Made by a program: the position numbers and the translations under genes | NCBI GenBank assembly: GCA_965225955.1 | Contig: CBDDBX010000032.1 | Location: forward strand, 62,001-126,000 | Source of the DNA: CBDDBX01 sp965225955 | Lineage (GTDB): Bacteria; Acidobacteriota; Aminicenantia; UBA2199 | Direction of reading: 5' to 3' | DNA length: 64,000 nt | The notes under the pieces: model-generated | The model's database searches: none | Told to the model about the DNA's origin: nothing | Seen by the model: only the letters and a program-made list of their open reading frames with translations | Part shown: in pieces, positions 1-7,225 of the stretch | Layout: each line of letters opens with the position of its first letter | How positions within the stretch are numbered: position 1 is the stretch's first letter

Positions 1-590
1 CCAGCCGGCTGGGTAAGAAGTTCGCCAAGATTACCATCTGCACCCCAGCAGGTAGACATAATTCCATTATCTTTCTCTTCTGTTGCAGATATAACAACAG
101 CACCGGCACCATCACCAAAAAGAACGCAGGTGTTACGATCTTCCCAGTTCATCGCTCTGGTCATTGTTTCTGCACCGGCAAGAAGTATCGTTTTTGCTGT
201 ACCGGATTTAATAAAAGAATCAGCAATTGCAAGACCGTAAATGAAACCTGAACAGCCAGCACTGAAATCGAATGAAGGTACAGGACCAATTTCAAGGTTC
301 TTCTGAACCCAGTTTGCTGTTGAAGGATATATTGTGTCTGGTGTAACTGTTGCTACCAGAATCATATCTATATCATCTTTTGTTAAACCACTATCTTCAA
401 TGGCTTTTTTCGCTGCCTCAGTAACGAGATCAGAAGTAGCCTGATCCTCTGCTGCAAAATGGCGTTCTTTAATGCCGGTTCTTGATGAGATCCACTCATC
501 TGAAGTATCTACTCTTTTTGCCCAATCTTCATTGGTCATAATTTTTTCAGGCAGGTATGAACCTGTACCCAGAATTTTAGCTCTGATCAT
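1..590 (-). CDS. fabH: 3-oxoacyl-ACP synthase III (FabH), C-terminal part outside window
   Basis: FabH condenses acetyl-CoA (or another acyl-CoA) with malonyl-ACP to start fatty acid synthesis in the cytoplasm. The first 196 residues are visible and the gene runs off the left edge. The active-site cysteine is at residue 113 in the motif DFSAGCSGF, at the family position (Cys112 in E. coli). The N-terminal DEWISSRTGIKER motif is also typical of FabH. The ATG at 588-590 is preceded by GGGAG and lies inside the end of the upstream lipoprotein gene (14-base overlap), which suggests coupled translation. The catalytic His and Asn lie beyond the edge. Assignment is secure at family level. Confidence 0.95.
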   Translation of the reverse strand, partial: MIRAKILGTGSYLPEKIMTNEDWAKRVDTSDEWISSRTGIKERHFAAEDQATSDLVTEAAKKAIEDSGLTKDDIDMILVATVTPDTIYPSTANWVQKNLEIGPVPSFDFSAGCSGFIYGLAIADSFIKSGTAKTILLAGAETMTRAMNWEDRNTCVLFGDGAGAVVISATEEKDNGIMSTCWGADGNLGELLTQPA

Positions 591-1470
591 CTAATGACTC
601 CCTGTAGTAAAGAAAAAATATTTGAACTCCTAATTCCCTGCTGTCATTTATTTCAGGATTTATCTCGGAAGGGATAAATGTTTTGTCAGTCTCAATTGTG
701 AGCTTGAACTCTGATTCGTTTCCAAGTTTGTCAGGAGTTAGTGTGTATTGTTTTTTAAAAAGTCCTTCTTCGGGGATAAACTCCTCAAGAAGTGTATCAT
801 TTATCTTTATGATTACTTTCTGATCTTTGAACCGCTTCTTATCAACACGGCCACGTACAATCAGATAAGATTTTTTATTCAGTTTCTCAATTATGCAGGT
901 AGCCTGCTTTGTTGACCATCTCCATTTCCTGTGTTCAGGATTACTGATTGATGGATCTGCTTCTTCATTGTTCCAGCCTTCTGAGTAGAGAATCTCAGGA
1001 GCAACAATTGATGCTGGCTGTATATTCAGCTTTTTCTCTGAAAGAATAATTTTTGAAGCCGGGTTCTCCGGATCGTAAATCCCTACAGTCAGTTTGATCT
1101 CTTCATAGCCTTCAAAATCCACATCAAGTTCATCCAGAAACTGTGGCATAAAAACAGTTCGTGAATATTTAACAGGTGTTCCCTTTTTCCAGTCTCTGGA
1201 AGGAACTGCAGGTGAGTGATCGTCCTGAAAGAGCATTTCTCTTGTTCTTGGGCGATAGAAATGGGTGAAAACGATATAGTTCTTGGTCAGACCTGTGAAT
1301 TTCTCTGTATATCCGAAGGTGTAATCCATTTTTATATATGTGGAATCAGTAAGGGTTACCGGTTTGATGTTGAGATTAAGATCGATTCCTTTTTTGTCTT
1401 TTTGACTTCCACAGGATGCTGTGAGTAGTAGTGAGAACAGTGCCAGAATTGCCAGGCTCTTGAGTTTCAT
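577..1470 (-). CDS. predicted lipoprotein of unknown function
   Basis: A 297-residue protein that starts with a lipoprotein signal peptide: a short basic end, a hydrophobic stretch and the lipobox LTASC with the lipidated cysteine near residue 20. The rest looks like beta-sandwich material with no catalytic motif that I recognise. Around residues 163-185 there is a segment rich in Trp and Glu (GWNNEEA, then RKWRWSTKQAT), and the C-terminal end reads DSRELGVQIFFLYYRES. I recall similar phrases in sugar- or envelope-related bacterial proteins, but this is only suggestive. A GGAGGG site precedes the ATG. It overlaps fabH by 14 bases, so the two are probably co-transcribed. Confidence 0.75.
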   Translation of the reverse strand: MKLKSLAILALFSLLLTASCGSQKDKKGIDLNLNIKPVTLTDSTYIKMDYTFGYTEKFTGLTKNYIVFTHFYRPRTREMLFQDDHSPAVPSRDWKKGTPVKYSRTVFMPQFLDELDVDFEGYEEIKLTVGIYDPENPASKIILSEKKLNIQPASIVAPEILYSEGWNNEEADPSISNPEHRKWRWSTKQATCIIEKLNKKSYLIVRGRVDKKRFKDQKVIIKINDTLLEEFIPEEGLFKKQYTLTPDKLGNESEFKLTIETDKTFIPSEINPEINDSRELGVQIFFLYYRESLDDQS

Positions 1471-1652
1471 TATCCCTCCATATATTTGTACAATGATGAA
1501 AGCTTAATCTAACATAATTGTTTTTATAAATCAATATGGCAGAAAGCTGTGAGAATCTGCAATGAGAATCAGCGTTAAGGGTTTCTGTTGTTATTGTTGA
1601 CAGATACGTCAGGGCTTTAAAAAAAGTGATTCATTCCAGAAAAATCGCTATG

Positions 1653-1681
1653 TTGAAAAAGCCAGAACCCTATATTAGATT
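1653..1681 (+). promoter_or_regulatory. predicted sigma-70 promoter of the solute-binding protein gene
   Basis: TTGAAA at 1653-1658, a 17-base spacer and TAGATT at 1676-1681, about 27 bases before the ATG at 1709. A second perfect TTGACA lies near 1600 but has no good -10 box at the right distance. Confidence 0.5.
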
Positions 1682-1708
1682 ATTAGTATATGAAATTCAG
1701 GAGGTTAC

Positions 1709-2491
1709 ATGAAGGGACTTTTTTTAATAACACTTTTAGTCGCATTTGTTTTTGTTCCGGTTTCAGCCGGGGAACCAGTAACCGGTGAGAAGGATCAGAA
1801 AGGGAAAACAATTTTAATGGGTACCAGTGCAGATTATCCACCTTATGAGTTCTATCTCCTTAATGAGAAAGATGGAGATGTTGTAGGGCTTGATATCGAT
1901 ATAGCAAAAGAAGTTGCTAAAGCCATTGGTGCAAAACTGGTGGTTAAGGATATGGTTTTCAGTGAGCTTTTCAATGCTCTTGAGAAAGGAGAAATCGATT
2001 TTATAATGGCTGGTATTTCTCCAACAGAGAAGAGAAAGAAGGTCGCAGATTTTTCAATAGTATACTTTCAGGCTTTGCAGAATATGCTTATAAGATCTGA
2101 AGATGCTGGTGTAATAAAATCTATTGAAGATCTGAGAGGTAAGAAAGTAGGTACTCAGAAAGAGTCTATACAGAGTGATATGGTGAGACATCAGGTTGTA
2201 GGAGCATATTTCCTGGAAAGATACACCATTAAAGAGCTGGTAACAGATCTTAAAAAGAAGAGAGTAGATGCTGTTATACTTGAAAAACCGGTAGCAGAAT
2301 CTTATGTAAAAATCAATAAAGGATTAACTAATATTACATGCCATAAGAGTCAGTCCCTGGGAGCAGTTGCTGCTGTTAAAAAAGGTAACAGAAAGCTTCT
2401 TGAAAAGATTAATGTTGTGCTCAGAAAACTTATCAAAGAGAATAAAATCAGAGAATTTGCTGAAGATGCAAGAATGATGATGGATAAATAA
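1709..2491 (+). CDS. family 3 extracellular solute-binding protein (amino-acid type)
   Basis: A 260-residue periplasmic binding protein of the SBP_bac_3 family, which captures polar amino acids or similar small ligands for an ABC importer. It has a cleavable signal peptide (first about 20 residues, ending VSAGEP). The two-lobe family motifs are visible: GLDIDIAKEVAKAIGAKL near residue 60, DFIMAGISPTEKRKK near residue 98, and LRGKKVGTQKES near residue 143. A strong AGGAGG site sits before the ATG. No permease or ATPase gene is next to it, so it is an orphan binding protein. It may serve a transporter elsewhere or act as a sensor input for the kinase downstream. Ligand unknown. Confidence 0.9.
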   Translation: MKGLFLITLLVAFVFVPVSAGEPVTGEKDQKGKTILMGTSADYPPYEFYLLNEKDGDVVGLDIDIAKEVAKAIGAKLVVKDMVFSELFNALEKGEIDFIMAGISPTEKRKKVADFSIVYFQALQNMLIRSEDAGVIKSIEDLRGKKVGTQKESIQSDMVRHQVVGAYFLERYTIKELVTDLKKKRVDAVILEKPVAESYVKINKGLTNITCHKSQSLGAVAAVKKGNRKLLEKINVVLRKLIKENKIREFAEDARMMMDK

Positions 2492-2502
2492 TCCGGAACT
2501 TT

Positions 2503-2538
2503 AATATATCTTTCTGAAAAATTTCAGAAAGATATATT
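2503..2538. terminator. perfect 17-base palindrome, probable terminator
   Basis: Arms AATATATCTTTCTGAAA (2503-2519) and its exact reverse complement (2522-2538), with only two bases between them, start 11 bases after the solute-binding protein stop. There is no clean T run after it, so it could also be an mRNA-stabilising hairpin or a protein-binding palindrome. Confidence 0.55.
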
Positions 2539-2605
2539 TCTCACGATATACTAAGTTGTGCTATTCGTAATGTACTAATCAGGTCAGACTGATATGGATT
2601 GAAAA

Positions 2606-3208
2606 TTGAAACGTGATATTTTGGTTTGGTTGATAATTTTATTTATTACAGTAACTCTCTCAGGGGAACTCATGGCAGAACCTCCGGCTTATGCTGATAA
2701 GGTAGGGCAACAACCTGAATATCACGTAAAACTTGTGTTCATCTTTAATTTTCTGAAATTTTGTACATGGCCTGAAAATAAGAGGTATGGCGACTGGATT
2801 ATAGGGGTAGTCGGGAAAGATCCTTTCGAAGATGAAGAGAGCTGGAGGCTTATCAAAGGCCGGAAGCTTAACGGAAGGGAAATTACTTATGTCAGGTTCA
2901 AAGATGGGGATTGTTCCATCGGGGATATGAAAAAATGCCACGTGATTTATACCAGATCCCTTGATAAAAATGGCATGAAATCTTTAGGGGAAAAACTTAA
3001 AGGCAGTGGCACACTGTTTGTAACGGATAATCAGAAACTTGAAGACACAGGTGGGATGATTAACCTTATTAATACTGTAAGGAAAGGTTATCAGAAAATA
3101 ACTTTTGAGGTTAATCTGGAACCAATGAACAGAGAAGGTATCAGGATAAGACTTTCAGTACTTAAACTTGCCGGAAGAGTAATAGGAGGAAGAAGTGAGG
3201 CGAGGTAG
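2606..3208 (+). CDS. YfiR-family periplasmic protein
   Basis: A 200-residue protein with a signal peptide (hydrophobic stretch ILVWLIILFITVTL). The mature part matches the YfiR/DUF4154 pattern: a start like YHVKLVFIFNFLKFCTWP, then a domain ending GMINLINTVRKGYQKITFEVN. In Pseudomonas, YfiR is a periplasmic repressor of the diguanylate cyclase YfiN. Here the next gene is a membrane sensor kinase with a periplasmic part, overlapped by 14 bases, so YfiR probably controls that kinase. The start is a TTG at 2606; it is preferred because it includes the full signal peptide and the only nearby upstream ATG (2594) is followed at once by a stop. Family call is good; the signal sensed is unknown. Confidence 0.82.
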   Translation: MKRDILVWLIILFITVTLSGELMAEPPAYADKVGQQPEYHVKLVFIFNFLKFCTWPENKRYGDWIIGVVGKDPFEDEESWRLIKGRKLNGREITYVRFKDGDCSIGDMKKCHVIYTRSLDKNGMKSLGEKLKGSGTLFVTDNQKLEDTGGMINLINTVRKGYQKITFEVNLEPMNREGIRIRLSVLKLAGRVIGGRSEAR

Positions 3209-5204
3209 TGCTTCCCTGAAAAAGCAGTTAACCTGGATCACTACTCTTACAGCAGTTGTGGCCCTTATATTTGCAAGTGCTGCAACAATCTTCAATGAGC
3301 AGAAAACCCTGAATGAACTCGTAAGTCGTAATGCAGCTGTTGCAGGGGATATGATTAAAGATAACAGTATTGCGGCACTATCCTTTAACAGCAGAGAAGA
3401 TGGTAAAGAAATTCTAAGTATGTTCAAAGAAGACTCTTCTATTATTTTTGCAGGAATATACTATCCTGATGGAAGAATATTTGCGACATATATTAAGAAC
3501 AGTGTAATTGAGAGTATACCGGAAGTAGGGAAGGGTAATCCTTCAGGAAACTTTATTGAGATACTGAAAGAACTTAGTGTTGATGAGGAAAAAATTGGTT
3601 CTCTCTATATTCTGGTAAGCAAAAAGGAGATAACAGGGGCAATAAAGAAAAACCTCTTTGTGGTATCACTGATAGGTATTGTTGCTGTAATTATAGCTTT
3701 TATTCTTGCTTCAATTCTTCAGTCCAGAATATCCCGGCCGATTTACAGACTTCTGGATTTTACCCGCAGAATTTCTGTGGATCAGGACTATTCTGAACGT
3801 GCTGAGAATGTGGTGGGCGGTGAAGTGGGGGATATGATTGACGGGATTAACGAGATGCTTGTTCAGATTGAAAAGAGAGATGATGAACTTCTGGAAGCAA
3901 GAAGTAATCTGGAAAAGAAAGTTGCCCTCAGAACTGAAGAGCTGAAAGTAACAAATGAATCTCTTGCGATGTCAGAGATGGCTATGCGTATGATCTTCAA
4001 TAGTGTTCACGATGCGATTGTGATTTTTGAAACTGACGGAAGAATCTATGAAGTGAACCAGAAGATGTTTGAGGTTTTTGGGCTTGTCGATGCAGGAGAG
4101 AGAATTATAAATGAGGCGTATGAGATATTCAGAGAACATATTGTACTGAACAGAGCTATTCTCTGGGAGAGTGTAATAGAGGGGAATCTTGAGATATTTG
4201 AGTGGGACACCAAACGTCCTGATAGTGATGAAGAGATAAATACAGAGATAATTCTGAGAAAAATCTTTTTGCAGAACAGAGAAGTTGTTCTTGCAACAAT
4301 AAGAGAAATAACAGAAAGAAAGAAAACAGAGAAACAGCTTGAAAGTACACATAAAGAGTTATTGCATGCTGCAAGACTTGCTGGTAAAGCAGAAGTTGCA
4401 ACAAGTGTTCTGCACAATGTTGGTAATGTTCTGAACAGCCTCAATATTGCTGCGGGGCTGATTAAGAAATATTTTGCAGGAAACAGAATCGGTGATCTGC
4501 TGAAAGTTAAAGAGTTACTTAATCAGAATAGAGATAATATTGGTGAGTTTATGAGTTCGGATAAAGGAGAGAAACTCATGCTTTATCAGAACAAATTAAT
4601 GGATCATCTTATTAAAGAGAACGGCAATGTAGCTGAAACCGTTGATGCACTTAATGATCATATAAAGCATATTATGTCCATTATTTCTATACAACAGCAG
4701 CATAGTATGGCATTTGGTGTAAGTGAACTGGTATCCCTTAAAGACCTTATTAACAACTCTATTAAAATCAATTTTGCCGGTTTGAATAAATATGGAATAG
4801 CTGTTTCCCAGCACTACGATGATATTGAAACTGCTGTTCTGGATTCACACAAATTTATGCAGATTCTTGTGAATCTGATCAGTAACGCAAAAAATGCGCT
4901 GCTTAAATCGGAAAACAGCAATAAAGAGATAAAACTTGACGTTCTGAGAGAAGATGAACAGTGGGTAGTTGTTAAAGTTATAGATAATGGAATGGGAATC
5001 AGTAGAGATAATCTGAACAGGATTTTTAATCACGGTTTTACTACAAGAAGTGATGGTCACGGTTTTGGCCTTCACAGTGCTGCCAACACAGCTCAGGAGA
5101 TGGGGGGGAGGCTTACTGTGCATAGTGATGGACCTGGGAAAGGCGCTGAGTTTGCACTCTATCTTCCATACAGAACTGAACTGGATGATAACGGGACGGC
5201 CTGA
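3195..5204 (+). CDS. membrane sensor histidine kinase (CHASE8-like, HAMP, PAS, kinase)
   Basis: A 669-residue inner-membrane kinase with a GTG start, behind AGGAGGA. In order: membrane helix about 10-30; a periplasmic region like the CHASE8 sensor (EQKTLNELVSRNAAVAGDMI); second helix about 153-176; HAMP about 177-230; coiled coil; PAS about 262-380; dimerisation/phosphotransfer region with HNVGNVLNSLN, the phospho-accepting His near residue 406; ATPase domain with N box (NLISNAKNAL), DNGMGIS and GHGFGLHSA. The HNVGNVLNS variant of the H box differs from classical HisKA. No response regulator is adjacent, so its partner is elsewhere. The upstream YfiR protein is its likely periplasmic regulator. 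Confidence 0.9.
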   Translation: MRRGSASLKKQLTWITTLTAVVALIFASAATIFNEQKTLNELVSRNAAVAGDMIKDNSIAALSFNSREDGKEILSMFKEDSSIIFAGIYYPDGRIFATYIKNSVIESIPEVGKGNPSGNFIEILKELSVDEEKIGSLYILVSKKEITGAIKKNLFVVSLIGIVAVIIAFILASILQSRISRPIYRLLDFTRRISVDQDYSERAENVVGGEVGDMIDGINEMLVQIEKRDDELLEARSNLEKKVALRTEELKVTNESLAMSEMAMRMIFNSVHDAIVIFETDGRIYEVNQKMFEVFGLVDAGERIINEAYEIFREHIVLNRAILWESVIEGNLEIFEWDTKRPDSDEEINTEIILRKIFLQNREVVLATIREITERKKTEKQLESTHKELLHAARLAGKAEVATSVLHNVGNVLNSLNIAAGLIKKYFAGNRIGDLLKVKELLNQNRDNIGEFMSSDKGEKLMLYQNKLMDHLIKENGNVAETVDALNDHIKHIMSIISIQQQHSMAFGVSELVSLKDLINNSIKINFAGLNKYGIAVSQHYDDIETAVLDSHKFMQILVNLISNAKNALLKSENSNKEIKLDVLREDEQWVVVKVIDNGMGISRDNLNRIFNHGFTTRSDGHGFGLHSAANTAQEMGGRLTVHSDGPGKGAEFALYLPYRTELDDNGTA

Positions 5205-5216
5205 TAATAGCCGCCC

Positions 5217-5462
5217 CCACACGTACACTGACAAACACGGACCCGTATAGATCCACATGGACAAACACGGCGGGTATAAAAAACACATGGTTATTGCATA
5301 TCAATCATTGTTATGGTGTGCACTATGTTATATTTTGTCTGTGGTTAGTTTATATCTTCCCTGTCCGTGCCAGGGCGAGTGCAGATCGGTGTTTATATCC
5401 TGAGCGAGGAACGAATCGAAGGATGATTGTCCGTGGGGGTCAGTGTTTGTCAGTGTTGACGC
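5217..5462. repeat. intergenic repeat site A (inverted 18-base arms plus dispersed 27-base motif)
   Basis: The 465-base gap 5205-5669 holds no gene. ACACTGACAAACACGGAC (5225-5242) is repeated in inverted orientation at 5439-5456 (17 of 18 bases match). A further copy of the GACAAACACGG core lies at 5260-5270. A 27-base motif (5396-5422, beginning TATCCTGAGCGAGGAACG) recurs on the other strand at 11076-11102 with 25 of 27 bases identical. Word content (GTCCGTG, CAGTGT) links the site to the other intergenic repeats listed in this window. There is no coding potential. Confidence 0.75.
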
Positions 5463-5555
5463 CCTCATATTTTTGAAAGAGTATTGGTTACCTTTTTCAT
5501 AAATGATGTTTAGTAATAAAAATCCAGTATCAGGTGATAAAATTTTTGTGAAAAT

Positions 5556-5653
5556 GCCCCTGTAGGGGCGCCCTGTGTAGGGGGCCTCTTAAATTCCGAA
5601 TTATCCTTCCAAACGGTCTGAATCTTGACTTATAAAGGGTTTTGGAGTATTTA
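5556..5653 (+). promoter_or_regulatory. tandem GC hairpins and promoter upstream of ribH
   Basis: Two small GC-rich hairpins stand in tandem: GCCCCTGTAGGGGC (5556-5569) and GCCCTGTGTAGGGGGC (5570-5585). They are followed by TTGACT (5625-5630), 17 bases and TATTTA (5648-5653), a probable promoter, then AGGGGGA before the ribH ATG at 5670. Because the hairpins lie upstream of the promoter they are more likely an end signal for an earlier transcript or a protein-binding site than a leader. The 14 bases 5616-5629, which include most of the -35 box, recur exactly at 42275-42288. Confidence 0.5.
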
Positions 5654-5669
5654 TTAGGGGGAGAAAATA

Positions 5670-6137
5670 ATGAAAGAATATACAGGCGAACTTATTGCAG
5701 AAAATTATAAATTCGGAATTGTTGTATCAAGATTCAACAGTCTGTCAACAGACAGATTACTTGAAGGTGCAGTGGATGCCCTTGTAAGAAGCGGAGCATC
5801 TGAAGATAGTATTGAAATACTAAGAGTACCTGGAGCATTTGAGATACCACTGGCAGCAAAAAGAATGGCACTCAGTAAAAAATACGATGCTATTATCTGT
5901 CTTGGTACAGTAATCAGAGGTGAAACGCCTCATTTTGATTATGTTTCAGCTGAAGTAACAAAAGGTATCGCTCAGGTAACTCTGGATTCACTTATTCCGG
6001 TTGCTTACGGTATTGTTACTGCAGATACAACTGATCAGGCTATGGAAAGGTCAGGAAACAAAGTTGGTAATAAAGGTTTTGATGCTGCTAAAACCATCAT
6101 TGAAATGTTAAATGTTATGAGGAACGCTCAGATCTGA
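5670..6137 (+). CDS. ribH: 6,7-dimethyl-8-ribityllumazine synthase
   Basis: RibH condenses 5-amino-6-ribitylamino-uracil with 3,4-dihydroxy-2-butanone-4-phosphate to give lumazine, the step before riboflavin. At 155 residues it has normal length. Family motifs are present: FGIVVSRFNS at the N-terminus, LRVPGAFEIPLAAK, CLGTVIRGETPHFDYV (with the catalytic His) and PVAYGIVTADTTDQAMERSG. The other riboflavin genes are not in the window. Its stop overlaps the nusB ATG by one base, a ribH-nusB arrangement common in bacteria. It is the first gene of a seemingly continuous operon to 11062. Confidence 0.97.
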   Translation: MKEYTGELIAENYKFGIVVSRFNSLSTDRLLEGAVDALVRSGASEDSIEILRVPGAFEIPLAAKRMALSKKYDAIICLGTVIRGETPHFDYVSAEVTKGIAQVTLDSLIPVAYGIVTADTTDQAMERSGNKVGNKGFDAAKTIIEMLNVMRNAQI

Positions 6138-6538
6138 TGTTCAGGATTAAATTTACAAGAGAGATAATTCTCAAAATACTTTTTCAGCTTGATCTGCTTA
6201 ATGTAGAGAATGCAGAAGTTGATGCTGTTCTTGAGAATAATTTTACCTTCTTCAAAACTGTAAATAGTGATGAGAAAGAGTTTATTACCAAAGTAGTTAA
6301 ACATGTTATGGAATCTGAAGAGTCTATTAATGCTGCTATAGCAGAGAATCTCATCGGGTGGAAACTGGAACGTCTTGCAGTGGTTGACCGGAACATTCTG
6401 AGAATGGGAATCGGAGAAGCGGAGTTCAATGAAGAGAAAGCTGTTATCATTGATGATGCTGTTCGTATTGCAAAAAAATATGGCGAAGAGGACTCTTATA
6501 AGATAGTCAATGCAATACTTGACAAGGTTATACGTTGA
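6137..6538 (+). CDS. nusB: transcription antitermination factor NusB
   Basis: NusB binds boxA RNA with S10 (NusE) to promote antitermination of rRNA operons. This 133-residue all-helical protein shows the NusB pattern: R.I.LKILFQLD near the start, then ERLAVVDRNILRMGIGEAEF and AVIIDDAVRIAKKYGEEDSYKIVN at the C-terminal half. The ATG shares one base with the ribH stop and the stop overlaps the following TTG start, so translation is probably coupled. Length is slightly shorter than the typical 135-160 residues, which fits. Confidence 0.95.
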   Translation: MFRIKFTREIILKILFQLDLLNVENAEVDAVLENNFTFFKTVNSDEKEFITKVVKHVMESEESINAAIAENLIGWKLERLAVVDRNILRMGIGEAEFNEEKAVIIDDAVRIAKKYGEEDSYKIVNAILDKVIR

Positions 6539-7212
6539 TTTTACTTCTACTGCTGATGCTGATGAATCCCGCATTGAAATATGTGGACTACGTATGCTTT
6601 GAATTCAGCAGTAGTGATCAGGATATTTTTTCAGATTATAAAACCGGGAATTTCAGTCAGAAGGTGAGGTTATATCAGAATGGTTATGTAAATCTTGATA
6701 TAACCTGTGAAAACTATCTGGATATGGATGCCAGAATTCGCCTTATCAGGAATACCGGTTATATAGAATCTCTGGACCCGGAGTTACAGAACGAGATTCA
6801 GATGATGTACTCTGAAGATTACCGTGAATATATGAAAAACATTTCGGTGTTTCTCAGAAAGCGTATAAGATATGTTGAGAACAGTTCTGCCAATAAAGGC
6901 ATAGAAGTGTTTAAAAACAGGAGTGGTAATTGCGTAGGGTTTACAAACCTTACTGCGATATTTCTGAAAGCCGCAGGCTTAAAGTACAGAAGTGTTCGGG
7001 GCTTTCTTGTGAATGGTCACGGTAGTAAAGTAATGCCTCAGCCTCACAGATGGATTGAGGTGACACTTCCGGGAAACTACTCCTTCTTTTATGATCCGCA
7101 GTATCAGGGATTTAATTCCGGCTATATTGTGGTTAAAGGTGTTAACGATTTTACAAAAATCCGTAAATTTACTATAAATGTGAAAGACAGTAAGAAAAAA
7201 CTTGTCAACTAA
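6535..7212 (+). CDS. transglutaminase-like (cysteine protease fold) protein
   Basis: A 225-residue protein with the transglutaminase-core triad: Cys in RSGNCVGFTNL (about residue 126), His in QPHRWIEV (about 165) and Asp in FFYDPQYQGF (about 181). Proteins of this fold act as proteases, amidases or cross-linking enzymes; the substrate here cannot be read. The start is TTG overlapping the nusB stop, giving a short hydrophobic N-terminus (MILLLLLMLMNP) that may be a weak signal peptide. An ATG at 6556 is an alternative. It sits in a housekeeping operon between nusB and lysS. Confidence 0.75.
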   Translation: MILLLLLMLMNPALKYVDYVCFEFSSSDQDIFSDYKTGNFSQKVRLYQNGYVNLDITCENYLDMDARIRLIRNTGYIESLDPELQNEIQMMYSEDYREYMKNISVFLRKRIRYVENSSANKGIEVFKNRSGNCVGFTNLTAIFLKAAGLKYRSVRGFLVNGHGSKVMPQPHRWIEVTLPGNYSFFYDPQYQGFNSGYIVVKGVNDFTKIRKFTINVKDSKKKLVN

Positions 7213-7225
7213 GTGAGGTTAAATC

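Noticed and set aside
1216..1428. Forward frame opposite the lipoprotein gene
   Set aside because: Shadow of the real minus-strand gene; no start signal.
3972..4444. Antisense reading frames within the histidine kinase gene
   Set aside because: They are composition shadows with no start signals and no recognisable protein features.
5217..5462. CRISPR array
   Set aside because: The repeats are degenerate, of irregular spacing, partly inverted, and no cas gene is present.
5050..5476. Short frames across the kinase end and repeat site A
   Set aside because: They read through repeat DNA and have no ribosome binding site or family match.
5470..5669. FMN riboswitch upstream of ribH
   Set aside because: The conserved RFN blocks are absent; only two small GC hairpins and a promoter are seen.
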